Under the pieces are notes generated by a model, which made no database searches, was not told the origin of the DNA, and saw nothing but the letters and a program-made list of their open reading frames with translations. A program made the position numbers and the translations under genes. From Hexactinellida sp. DTS-2022 (lineage: Eukaryota > Porifera > Hexactinellida), in assembly GCA_028753945.1 (NCBI GenBank), contig JAPNXP010000006.1:248001-312000 (forward strand): a DNA stretch of 64,000 bases. The letters are read 5' to 3'. Shown in pieces: positions 54,842 to 63,924 of the stretch. Position 1 is the stretch's first letter. Every line of letters begins with the position of its first letter.

Positions 54842-55100
54842 GCCTAGAGACTATAAATTGGGATGTTTTGATGGTCCCCTGGTGTGCGTACCTGAAAAGG
54901 CGTCATTGGAAATTGATCACCGGAAAAATTGGTCAGGGGCCCAGGGGGACCAAATTTTTCGGGGAAAATTGATCCTATCACGGAGATTTTGGTACGGTAA
55001 GTCAACCGTCATAGATAAAAAGTATCCATGGTTAAATTAATAGAGGTAAGTAAACTGCCATACAACAAGACTAACATTTGTGTGTCGGCTATTATAGAGA

Positions 55101-58100
55101 ATGGCAGGAGGACTTCCAAAGCGTATTTTGAGGGAAACTGAGAAACTCCTCTCGGAACCAGTTCCAGGAATCGATGCCAGACCTGATGAACAGAATGCTA
55201 GGTTGTTGATAGGGAAATAACACAAATATGTAGAGTATGTATACCGTATTATCAGGGCAGGATTTACCCTTGAGTGGCCTGAAGGCTGAACCACACAAGT
55301 GGCCCGAACATGATCGACATTGGTCGGTAGTGGTCCGAAGGCTATAGCCTACTTAGACTAATGGTAAATCCGGCCCTGCGTATTATGCTCGCTAATCCGA
55401 ACAGGAATTCAAAATATTTTTCGTATAAATTTGGGGAAAAATCTTAAATATTTGTATATTACAATTGATTGAGAGTATATTCATTCAACCAATCAGTTAT
55501 TTGTGTTCCATTAGTTTTTTTCAATCAGTTATTTTCAGAATTTTCTTTTGGAGGCACTTTAAACAACTAACCACCAAAATATAGTGCCTCAAAGGACATG
55601 CTGTCGGCATAGCTGTCATTTTAGATTTTTTTGAATCGGAACACCTCTGTTTGGACTAGCGAGGGTGTACTGTAAGAGAGTTTATGTATACCGTATTATT
55701 CTAATATTAGCCTAGGCGATTGTGGGTTTTTTTCGCCAGTTTGGACCAAAAACTTTTTTGTGTGAATTTTCGACGGTAACTTAGCGGCTGTCATGCGTAC
55801 GTAACACTTCAAAGGGGGGGTCCAATTTTCATACGCCTAAATCACAAATTAATGTTACGGTATAGGAGAAGATTCCAATTTTTCGCGCTCCTAATTAATT
55901 TTTTTCCTAAAATCATACTCCAAAAGGAGCGTCTCGCGCTCCTGGATAATTCCTTGGTATTCGGTTGACGTAACCGAATATTATCAGTATTCGTATTCGT
56001 TCGGTAGGTAGGGAAACTATTCATGAATACTGATATTCGGTTCGAGCGGTTTCAACCTTGCTTTCATCCAAGAAAAATTACCCTGCTCCTAGATTTTGTT
56101 AGAGCTCCTTCAGTTTTCATTTTGTACGCCTAGATTAGTAACTTGTATTCAGTCTAAGGGAGCATCTCTCGATATTGTAGGCCTAGAATCGATTTTTGTA
56201 CGCCTAGATAAAAATCCTGCCAAATTACGCTCCTTAGGCGAGCCCAGCACACCTGGATAACACCCTGGTTTCAATCTTGATTATAATATATTCCTGTAGA
56301 TATTTCCATGTTATTGTGAATGGACCAAAAGATACTCCATTTGAGTCAGGCAAATTCCGAATGGAATTATTCCTACCAGAGGATTATCCTATGACGCCTC
56401 CAAAACTTAGATTCATAACTAAGATATATCATCCCAACATTGACCAGCTAGGTATGTTATGTACTGTTGTCTTAGTGACTAATTCTGTTAAGTTTTTAGT
56501 ATAAATAGAAAAAAAACCAGTTTCAGTTTCACTTTCAATTGGAATTGTATTTACTTTCAGTTTCAATTTTCACATTCCAGCCAGATTAGGGTTTATTAAT
56601 TAATTAATTACATACATATAGCGCATTTAATGATAGGTTTTGTTATGTCTGTTATGTATTGTCTTATTCTTAGTTGACTAATTCATTTAATTACATACAT
56701 ATTACATATACACTAATGCGCATTTAATGATAGGTTTTGTTATGTTATGTTATGTTATGTATTGTCTTATTCTTAGTTGACTAATTCATTTAATTACATA
56801 CATATATACAAGACAGTTAATTGGTAAATAATATACTATTCATAGAACACACCCCTTATAAGGAAGTATTAGTTCAGTTTATACTAATTCAGCGATTCCC
56901 AACCAATTTTCAACCGTGGATCCCCTATAGCAAATACAGTTGACTCCGCTTAATAGAGTCACCTCGGGACCAGGTTACTTTGACCCGATTAAGCGGAGAA
57001 ATCTATTAACCGAAAATATTTTATGCCAACTATAGCACTGTATTAAGGCCTGACAGTAACATTGTTATTAGCTACAGTAATACCTCCTTAGTATGAACAC
57101 GGTTAATACGAACACTATTTCAGTTCCCTTCAATGCCTTTTCAATACAAGTAATATCGGCTAATATGAATTTAGGATAAGGCGAACCCATTTTTACGGTC
57201 CCCTGGTGTTCGTACTAACGAGGTTCTATTCTACAATATGTATATAGCGTATTCATAGTACTTTAATTTAAGTCTAGTATAGTTAATATTAAATCGTTTT
57301 TTTAAGAATTAGAATTACTATAGTAAACGCAAACATTGGAAAAATCTAAAATTACAGCTGTGCCGACAGCATTTTCTTTTGGAGGCACTATTTATTAATC
57401 AACCAACCACCAAAATATAGTGCCTCCAATGGACATGATGTTGGCACAGCTGTAATTTTAGATTTTTTATCTATTTATAACTACAGTAGACTTCTTAATA
57501 AGAACACTGTCTAAATATATTCGTATTATCCGGAATTCGTATTAACCGGAGTCACTTGCATGCCTTTATATAGGCTAGGGGAATAACCTTGTACTCCTTA
57601 ACCGATATTTCCCTTTATCCATATTAACGAGAGCTACTGTATTATCCTTAGTTTACATTGTCAATTTACGCACAACATTCGACTATACAGTAGACTCCAA
57701 TGATCCAAATGACATGCTGTCGGCACAGCTGTAATTTTAGATTTTTCTAATGTTTGCGTTGGCTATTATATAGTTATCTATTTATAATTTGTTAATAAGA
57801 ACACTGTCTAAATTTGTTATTATTATCCGGAATTCGTATTAACCGGAGTCACTTGCATGCATTTGTATAGGCTAGGGGAATTAAACCTTGTAATCCTCAA
57901 CCGATATTTCCCTTATCCGTGTTCCTACTAACAGAGTCTATAAGTTTATCACTGCTATTTATAGGTCGCATTTGCCTGGATACACTAAAGGACAAATGGA
58001 CTCCCGCTCTAACAATACGAACAGTACTGCTTACAGTACAGGGCCTATTATCCGCCCCGAACCCTGACGATCCATTGGCTAACGACGTAGCGGCTGCCTG

Positions 58101-58167
58101 GAAGACTAACGAGACAAAAGCAATTGCAACCGCCAGACAATGGACGAGAATGTATGCACAGTCTTAG
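55101..58167 (+). CDS. UBE2N: Ubiquitin-conjugating enzyme E2 N (Ubc13)
   Basis: Three exons, 55101-55201, 56300-56451 and 57965-58167, join in phase to 151 residues. The sequence follows human UBE2N closely as I recall it: [74 protein letters not shown]. The HPN motif is at 78-80 and the catalytic cysteine is C88, one later than in human because of an extra glycine at position 4. Ubc13 pairs with a UEV partner to build lysine-63 ubiquitin chains with RING E3s, in the cytosol and nucleus. The donor of exon 2 and the CTATTTATAG acceptor of exon 3 are clear. Intron 2 carries several MITEs, one ending 24 bp from exon 3. Confidence 0.96.
55380..55672. repeat. TA-MITE family I interrupted by foldback J (UBE2N intron 1)
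   Basis: Left part GCTCGCTAATCCGAACAGG; right part GGACTAGCGAGGGTGTACTG. Between them, around 55545-55635, lies a J element with GGAGGCACTTT / AGTGCCTC and GCTGTCATTTTAGATTTTTT. Confidence 0.8.
55806..55955. repeat. Family K repeat, reverse (UBE2N intron 1)
   Basis: TTTCATACGCCTAAATCACA...GGAGCGTCTCGCGCTCCTGG. A second, eroded K-like stretch covers about 56075-56270, up to exon 2. Confidence 0.75.
56621..56806. repeat. ~97-bp tandem duplication (UBE2N intron 2)
   Basis: The unit beginning GCGCATTTAATGATAGG occurs at 56621 and 56718 with near-identical continuation. A TTATG microsatellite inside has expanded in copy 2. Confidence 0.9.
56888..57040. repeat. hAT W left end with family G insert (UBE2N intron 2)
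   Basis: CAGCGATTCCCAACC and CAACCGTGGATCCCC match element W. It is cut at a TA by CAGTTGACTCCGCTTAATAG (family G from 56937, right end lost). Confidence 0.78.
57075..57231. repeat. TA-MITE family C, reverse (UBE2N intron 2)
   Basis: CAGTAATACCTCCTTAGTAT...ACGAGGTTCTATTCTA. Confidence 0.82.
57340..57468. repeat. Foldback family J, complete (UBE2N intron 2)
   Basis: AAAAATCTAAAATTACAGCT arm and its complement enclose GGAGGCACTAT / ATAGTGCCTCC. A right-arm half copy lies at 57708-57750. Confidence 0.88.
57484..57639. repeat. TA-MITE family D (UBE2N intron 2, copy 1)
   Basis: CAGTAGACTTCTTAATAAGA...AACGAGAGCTACTG. Confidence 0.85.
57788..57940. repeat. TA-MITE family D (UBE2N intron 2, copy 2)
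   Basis: TTTGTTAATAAGAACACTGTC...CTAACAGAGTCTA; outer ends eroded, 24 bp upstream of exon 3. Confidence 0.82.
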
Positions 58168-58363
58168 AATGAATTACAGATGTTGTTCGTATGCAATAAC
58201 CAATGATTGTTTGGCATTTGGTGTATGTGTAGTTAGTTATCCGTTTGGCTAGCTATTTAACTGTTTATGTGTGTGTTATAGCTGTAATGGATACTGATTG
58301 CTACAGAACATATCAGATATAATAGCACCGGATATAAGAACATGCGGATATAAGAACACTGGT

Positions 58364-58524
58364 TATACAGTAGATATCGGATATAAGAACATACCAATTA
58401 TAATAAGATGCCGGTTATAAGATCATTCTACTGGAAAACTGTTGCCATATACCCTATATAATTTATGCCGGTTATAAGAACATTATATGCAGTTCCCTAA
58501 GATGTTCTTATAACATCCACTGTA
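58364..58524. repeat. TA-MITE family E
   Basis: CAGTAGATATCGGATATAAG...TAACATCCACTG. Confidence 0.85.
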
Positions 58525-58559
58525 TTTGATAATAGTTTGTAGAAACAAAGTAATGGCGA

Positions 58560-58830
58560 ATATTACTAATCCGAAGGTGATCTCTGATTAAATAAATTCT
58601 GTTCCTATTAGGAATTCGTTTGGATTAGTGAAGTAATACATTTTCTATTTAGGCATCTATAAATGAGAACCTCGATAATCCGAACAAACATTTATACTTA
58701 AAATACTTGTCTGATACATATTAGTTATATTTACAAAGTAATATTATATACTAGCTATATTTAAGATTTCCCCACTTTAATTAGGAATAAATTATTTGTC
58801 TCCCGTTCGGATTATCGAGGGTATATTTTA
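58560..58830. repeat. TA-MITE family I, eroded ends
   Basis: ATTACTAATCCGAAGG, GTTTGGATTAGTGAAGTAA and GTTCGGATTATCGAGGGTA. Confidence 0.75.
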
Positions 58831-59062
58831 GTTTAAACTTTAAATCGATTCAAATCAATTCTCTAGAATGTTGGCTATTATAAACGGGAGATATAAAACT
58901 ATAGAATACCGACTGTAATGTTAAATGAACCATATTGATTCTTATAAGGTGTTTATAATTGTTGAAAAGCGATACAGTACATAATGGATATAGTGATAAT
59001 GGTATAACAAAGTCATTTATTTCCCATATTCCCATATAGCCTCTAAGCTATTGATTTTACTC

Positions 59063-59250
59063 AGGTTATAACGAACTCCGCTTAAAACAAACTCCGCTTA
59101 TAACAAACTCCGGTTATAACAAAATTCCGTTTATGATCAACTCCGGTTACAACGAAATTCAACTTATAATGAACTCTTTTGAGATCGAACTCCGCTTATA
59201 ACGAAATGAAACTACGGTCCCGAGCACTTCGTTATAGCGGGAGTTGACTG
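59063..59250. repeat. Tandem array of the family A-like motif
   Basis: Eight to nine direct units of 16-17 bp (GCTTATAACGAACTCC variants) are closed on the right by an inverted GTTATAGCGGGAGTTGACTG end. Confidence 0.88.
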
Positions 59251-59629
59251 TAGATAGTGTGGTAGATATATATACAGTAGAACCTCGCTAGTACGATCCA
59301 ATATGTACTGTATTATGAAATTTTCTAGGTCTCGACTATCCATAAGTCTGAAATTCGGATTATAACTAACACCACTGATGGCAAAAGTAGTTTAACACCA
59401 AAAATATTATGAATTCGTATATTCAAGCTTCTAGCAGGATAATAACATTAGTAGATGCTTCAAAATGGATTATTACATAAAATGATATGTTAAATATGAT
59501 AAAATGGCAAAATAATAGAAATTAAATTGCTATGGAGGTTTACCTAGAACTTAAATATTAAACGAACTAAAGTATCTTGTTATTGAAAAGTAAAAGTAAA
59601 TACTCCTTAAAGAGTTGAATAATTTAATT

Positions 59630-59760
59630 TAGTGGTTCAAAGGAATTTGATGGAATTGCAGAAATTTATTATTCCTTGAAACAACAACCACAATACAGCC
59701 ACTAGTCTAAATATGCAATGAGTTCAGAGTTAAAGTATTGTCTTACAAACACAACTAATA
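59630..59760. repeat. Inverted duplication, arm 1 (NHL gene 3 upstream region)
   Basis: Read on the minus strand it matches 62927-63050 over about 125 bp, including TACTTTAACTCTGAACT and TGGCTGTATTGTGGTTG. It lies 115 bp upstream of the NHL gene 3 start codon. Confidence 0.9.
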
Positions 59761-59874
59761 TTAACTGTGTTACTCAGAAATGAGAGTAGTTATTGAATAG
59801 AACTATAAATTAAGATTAAACTGAAAGAAAGAAACTAACTAACAAACAAACTCAAATAAATTTCAAAAACACAA

Positions 59875-61122
59875 ATGGCGACTCAAATACCTGAGCTAAT
59901 CCCAGTGCCAATCGTAGACCCCGTGTCGATACAAATCAATGAATCGATAGACAGGTTGATACGCTCTCTCGAGCAGAGAAGGCACCAGCTGTTGACCGAC
60001 TTAAGGGACAGACGGGAGGAAATAAGAGCCAATCGGGTGGCGCGACAACAAATCGAACAACAAATAACCGAAACCCGCGCATTTTTGGAAGGCCAAATGA
60101 CGCACAATTTGCTACATTCCATTCAGGGGAAAATGCTCACAGATTTGGAAGCGGAAATGGCAGAATTGCAAGTGGCAGCGCCACCTCAAGAAGTGAGCTA
60201 CCTCTGCGACACACGGGACCTAGAGGAACGTATCTCCCGTCTGGGAGAGATTGTACAACTCGAGACTCCTCCCATCCCTCCTGTGCCAGCGATACCAAAC
60301 TATGCCACATTCCAACAGCCCATTGTTGCTGTCGGGGAGTTAGGATCAGCTCCTGGGGAGTTTGACAGTCCAAGAGGTGTCTCAATCGATACGGAATCCG
60401 GACACATTTATGTGGCGGATTTGGGCAACAAAAGAATCCAAATATTCGTTGAGACAGGAGACTATCTCAACGAATTCGGAGATCAACACCTGAAAAGTCC
60501 ATGGGGCATATTAATCCATCAGAATAGCATTTATGTAACGGACACAGGCCAACACGCTATCTTCCTATTTAAGCTTCCAGATCTCGCAATGGTAAAGCGA
60601 GTAGGGAAGAAAGGATCTGGAAATGAAGAATTCAATTGTCCGGGACAACTCGCTATCTCTCCCAATCAACGCCTCTACGTGCCAGACACAAACAACAACA
60701 GAATCCAAATCCTGTCCACAGATCTAGCTTTCCAAGGCTCGCTAAAACATCAAACTATGACAAGACCTGTTGATGTTAAGTTCACAAGAAATGAATTGTT
60801 TGTTTTAAGCCATGTAGACAATCCAAGTATCCACGTGTTTACACTATCAGGAGAGAAGTCCCGCTCCCTAGTTACCAGAGGTGATGGAATGCAAGTGAAA
60901 CGCCCATTATTCTTCTGTTTGGACAAACGCAATAACATCGTCATTAGCTACTACCACCAACACGATATCAAGGTATTATCTCCCGCAGGAGACCTGCTAC
61001 ACACCATAGGGGGACAAGGACATGAAGCTGGATTGTTTCACTGCCCTGCTGGCCTAGCAATCAACAACAACAAACTCGTATGTGTATCCCAAAACGACGA
61101 ATTTGGACTCCAAATATTTTGA
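59875..61122 (+). CDS. Coiled-coil/NHL-repeat protein 3
   Basis: 415 residues, intronless, uninterrupted. An N-terminal coiled coil (~20-115, rich in Arg, Gln and Glu) and a short linker with a PPIPPVP stretch precede about six NHL repeats (~140-415). Examples are GEFDSPRGVSIDT, IYVADLGNKRIQIF, GNEEFNCPGQLAIS and LYVPDTNNNRIQIL. It is collinear with the nested gene at 33661 throughout, and with the NHL part of the gene at 8074. There is no RING or B-box. It is probably a scaffolding or RNA/protein-binding protein; no enzymatic role is implied. The start is fixed by alignment of the three N-termini (MATQ, MAAR, MAAI). Its upstream region is one arm of an inverted duplication. Confidence 0.9.
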   Translation: MATQIPELIPVPIVDPVSIQINESIDRLIRSLEQRRHQLLTDLRDRREEIRANRVARQQIEQQITETRAFLEGQMTHNLLHSIQGKMLTDLEAEMAELQVAAPPQEVSYLCDTRDLEERISRLGEIVQLETPPIPPVPAIPNYATFQQPIVAVGELGSAPGEFDSPRGVSIDTESGHIYVADLGNKRIQIFVETGDYLNEFGDQHLKSPWGILIHQNSIYVTDTGQHAIFLFKLPDLAMVKRVGKKGSGNEEFNCPGQLAISPNQRLYVPDTNNNRIQILSTDLAFQGSLKHQTMTRPVDVKFTRNELFVLSHVDNPSIHVFTLSGEKSRSLVTRGDGMQVKRPLFFCLDKRNNIVISYYHQHDIKVLSPAGDLLHTIGGQGHEAGLFHCPAGLAINNNKLVCVSQNDEFGLQIF

Positions 61123-61467
61123 GCTTAATTGCTGCTATTTAATGTGTTTATTTGCTTGAGTCAATCAATAGTTACTAATTAATAAAATCTGTAAATCTGT
61201 AACTCATGTTTGCTCATCCGTAAAAACCATTTAACCATTAAGGAATCTAAAGCCATTTAATCTCACCTCTTTGGTATTTGATTTATAAGAATTTTAATAT
61301 TAATTATTAATAGCTTTATAATTACAGTTTTTTTTTCAGATTTGTTCGTGTTTGGTGCTACATATCCTAAAATATTAATTATTTCATAAAAACAACTTTA
61401 TTTGTTGTTATTTGATATTATTTAACCGCAATGTATATACAGGTGTTGTTAACTACAAGTATGAACA

Positions 61468-62415
61468 CCAGGGGACCTTCAAAAAAACCGTCAAAATGCG
61501 TTCGTACATGGCTTATTATATATACGGCTGTGTATGTTCCCGACATGGCCTTCAAACAAGAAGGCCAGTTTTAAATTTCATTCAAAGCTAAACCATGCCT
61601 TCTATTATGGTTTATTGGATTGTATGTGGGGTAATCAACCATTGTGAATCCATTGGAACCACTTTTGAGAATCTCAGATTTGTGGTTAAGCTATTTAGGC
61701 GCCATTTAATGATGACGGTAACAATTTTTGGTAAAATGAAAACAATTCAAATATCATAAATTTCAGTTAATTCCTACTTTCTAATAATTTTATAATAGGA
61801 ATACTAAAATAGGGATATATTTCATACCCCAAAGGCTACTAAATCACAAAATGGCGACATTCTAATTTTTTTTAAATAATTATAAAGCAACCACATGCTA
61901 AATACAAGTATTACCCGAATTACAACTTACTATTTTCGTCCATAAAACGTATATAATTGCTGGTTTATATATATTCATTCTCATTAATTTTCGGAAAATG
62001 TATTCTAAGTATATTAGCAAATTATTTTCATTTTCTTGTAGTTCTTTAGACTCGAATTATATATTTTTGTATATTTGTGGTGGTGTCATCATTAAATGGC
62101 GCCAAAATAGCTTAACCACAAATCTGAGATTCTCAAAAGTGGTTCCAATGGATTCACAATGGTTGATTACCCCATATACAACCCAATAAACCACAATAGG
62201 AGGCATAGTTTAGCTTTGAATGAAATTTAAAACTGGCCTTCTTGTTTGAAGGCCAAGTCGAGAACATACACAGCCGTATATAAGCCATGTGAAACGCATT
62301 ATCCGGAATTCGTATTAATCGGTGAAATTTGTATTGAAAAGCCTTTGAAGGGTACTGAAAATAGTGTTTGTATTAACCATGTTCCTACTAAGTACTAACG
62401 AGGTTATATTGTATA
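61468..62415. repeat. TA-MITE family C split by a ~780-bp hairpin element
   Basis: The left part (GAACACCAGGGGACC...AATGCGTTCG) ends near 61503. The right part resumes near 62288 (CGCATTATCCGGAATTCGTA) and runs to GAGGTTATATTGTA. Confidence 0.82.
61505..62292. mobile_element. Long inverted-repeat (foldback) element
   Basis: Arms of about 215 bp (61505-61722 and 62085-62292) match closely, with ends CATGGCTTAT...ATAAGCCATG and inner ACCACTTTTGAGAATCTCAG. A ~360-bp AT-rich centre separates them. No open frame of note. Confidence 0.9.
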
Positions 62416-62588
62416 TATTTCTATATTTAGTAACATTTATTAATTGTCAAATAATTATTCAATAATTAAGTGTTTATCCTGTGCTTATTACCTAAGTATT
62501 ATTTGAGTATTAATTTCTAAGTTTAGGACCTGTTAGTTCTAAATATAAACTACTGCAATTCCATTCATTAGACTATTATATATACGTA

Positions 62589-62773
62589 CAGTAGAACCTC
62601 GTTAGTACGAACACGGTTAGTACGAATTTCTGGATAAGACCAACAAACAGTTCCACAAAATCAGGTCCCTACAATGGCTATTCAAATGGTACGAACTCCG
62701 GATAATACGAACTCTGGATAAAGCGAACAAATTTTTACCGTCCGTTGGTGTTCGTATTAACGAGGTTCTACTG
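62589..62773. repeat. TA-MITE family B
   Basis: CAGTAGAACCTCGTTAGTAC...ACGAGGTTCTACTG, complete. Confidence 0.9.
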
Positions 62774-62926
62774 TATATTCCATATTCCAATATATAATAA
62801 GTTAGAAATATAAGCAAGAAAATAAGTCTTAGTGCAAAATGTGAAAATGCCCGTATCATGGAACGAATAGCTGTAAATAATTGATAGAATAAAGATAACT
62901 GTTATTATTTTAGTTTGTGCAGTAAA

Positions 62927-63050
62927 ACTTACAATACTTTAACTCTGAACTTATTGCGTATTTAGATTAGTGGCTGTATTGTGGTTGTTGTTTCAATAAA
63001 ATATCTAATTTCTGCAATTCCATCAAATTCCTTTGAACCACTAATTTAAA
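62927..63050. repeat. Inverted duplication, arm 2
   Basis: Counterpart of 59630-59760 in opposite orientation, about 3.2 kb away. Confidence 0.9.
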
Positions 63051-63067
63051 ATATATTTTAGTTTGTA

Positions 63068-63217
63068 CAGTATGTTCTGTTAATAGGAACACCAGGGGAC
63101 CGTCGAAATATGTTCGTATTAACCGGAGTCACTTGCATGCATTTGTATAGACTAGGGGAATTAAACCTTGTGCTCCTTAACCGATATTCCCTTTTTCGTG
63201 TCCCTATTAACAGAGTG
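63068..63217. repeat. TA-MITE family D
   Basis: CAGTATGTTCTGTTAATAGG...CCTATTAACAGAGTGA. Confidence 0.82.
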
Positions 63218-63393
63218 AAATTCTTTTTGAAATTCTAAATATAGATTACAATTATATTATTACATACTAACGTATTCTGGTTTATATTCAATTAACTACT
63301 TGAATTTCTAATTTCATTATTTCGCTTGGAAATGGAGGTGTTAAATATGAATAATCACACTCTTTGTATAACCTATAATATTATTTTGTTAAT

Positions 63394-63423
63394 AATTACC
63401 CATATTAGCGTTATATAATGTCA
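63394..63423. repeat. 30-bp direct repeat carrying the start-codon context, copy 1
   Basis: AATTACCCATATTAGCG followed by TTATATAATGTCA. Copy 2 at 63626-63655 differs at one base and contains the IARS1 ATG (63650). A family B MITE lies between. Confidence 0.93.
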
Positions 63424-63427
63424 TATA

Positions 63428-63624
63428 CAGTAGAACCGAGTTTTAATACGAATACCAACGGACGGTCAAATTTGTTCGCTTTATCCAGAGTTCGTATTAA
63501 CCGGAGTAATACCCATTGAATAGCCATTGTAGGGACCTGATTTTGTGGAATTGTTTGTTCGTCTTATCCGGAAATTCGTATTACAAATGGCTGTATAATT
63601 ATATAAGCTAACGAGGTTCTACTA
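63428..63624. repeat. TA-MITE family B between duplicated start contexts
   Basis: CAGTAGAACCGAGTTTTAAT...AACGAGGTTCTACTATA, reverse orientation. The segment before the right end (CAAATGGCTGTATAATTA) resembles a K tail. Confidence 0.85.
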
Positions 63625-63649
63625 TAATTACCCATACTAGCGTTATATA

Positions 63650-63870
63650 ATGTCAGACAATGGATTGAAACCAGTTCAGTCAAATATAAACTTTCCAAAT
63701 GAAGAAGAGAATATTCTCAAATTCTGGAGGAAAATTAATGTTTTTCAGCAGCAACTAAATCTGTCTAAGGATCGACCGAAATATACTTTCTATGACGGAC
63801 CACCGTTTGCCACTGGTTTGCCACATTACGGACACATTCTAGCTGGAACCATAAAGGATGTCGTCACTAG
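63650..63870 (+). CDS. IARS1: Isoleucyl-tRNA synthetase, cytosolic, first exon
   Basis: 73 full codons up to a phase-2 donor (ACTAG/GTTAGT at 63870). The frame shows [27 protein letters not shown] and [13 protein letters not shown], the N-terminal Rossmann-fold part of class I isoleucyl-tRNA synthetase. HYGH (59-62) is the ATP-binding HIGH signature. The enzyme charges tRNA-Ile with isoleucine and in animals joins the cytosolic multisynthetase complex. The rest of this long gene (usually ~1200 residues) lies beyond the right edge. The upstream 30-bp duplication contains a second ATG in the same local context, which could act as an upstream start if transcribed. The call is confident despite the short exon. 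Confidence 0.93.
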
Positions 63871-63924
63871 GTTAGTTCCTATTATATCTCTATTGGTATC
63901 TCTATTGGTATATGTTGTTAGTTA

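Larger units (their letters stand above)
52652..55100. other. Region between plexin and UBE2N
   Basis: Divergent genes flank this 2.4 kb. It contains family C copies (52977-53110, 54280-54450), an orphan minus-strand exon (54012-54108) and hAT element W with a nested S element. 53111-53990 is AT-rich and shows nothing I can name. Promoters for both genes are expected here. Confidence 0.6.
58168..59874. other. Intergenic region between UBE2N and NHL gene 3
   Basis: Contains E (58364-58524, with extra E motifs from 58306), an eroded I element (58560-58830), a family A-like motif array (59063-59250) and a B/C left-end fragment (59277-59305). The proximal 59630-59760 is duplicated inverted at 62927-63050. 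Nothing was recognised in 59310-59620. Confidence 0.6.
61123..63649. other. Intergenic region between NHL gene 3 and isoleucyl-tRNA synthetase
   Basis: Contains a family C copy split by a large hairpin (61468-62415), a B element (62589-62773), the second arm of the promoter duplication (62927-63050), a D element (63068-63217) and a B element in the IARS1 leader (63428-63624). No additional gene was recognised. Confidence 0.6.

Noticed and set aside
9422-58167. Functional cluster of a RING E3 and UBE2N
   Set aside because: They are 44 kb apart with unrelated genes between; animal genomes seldom cluster such pairs, so chance is the simpler reading.
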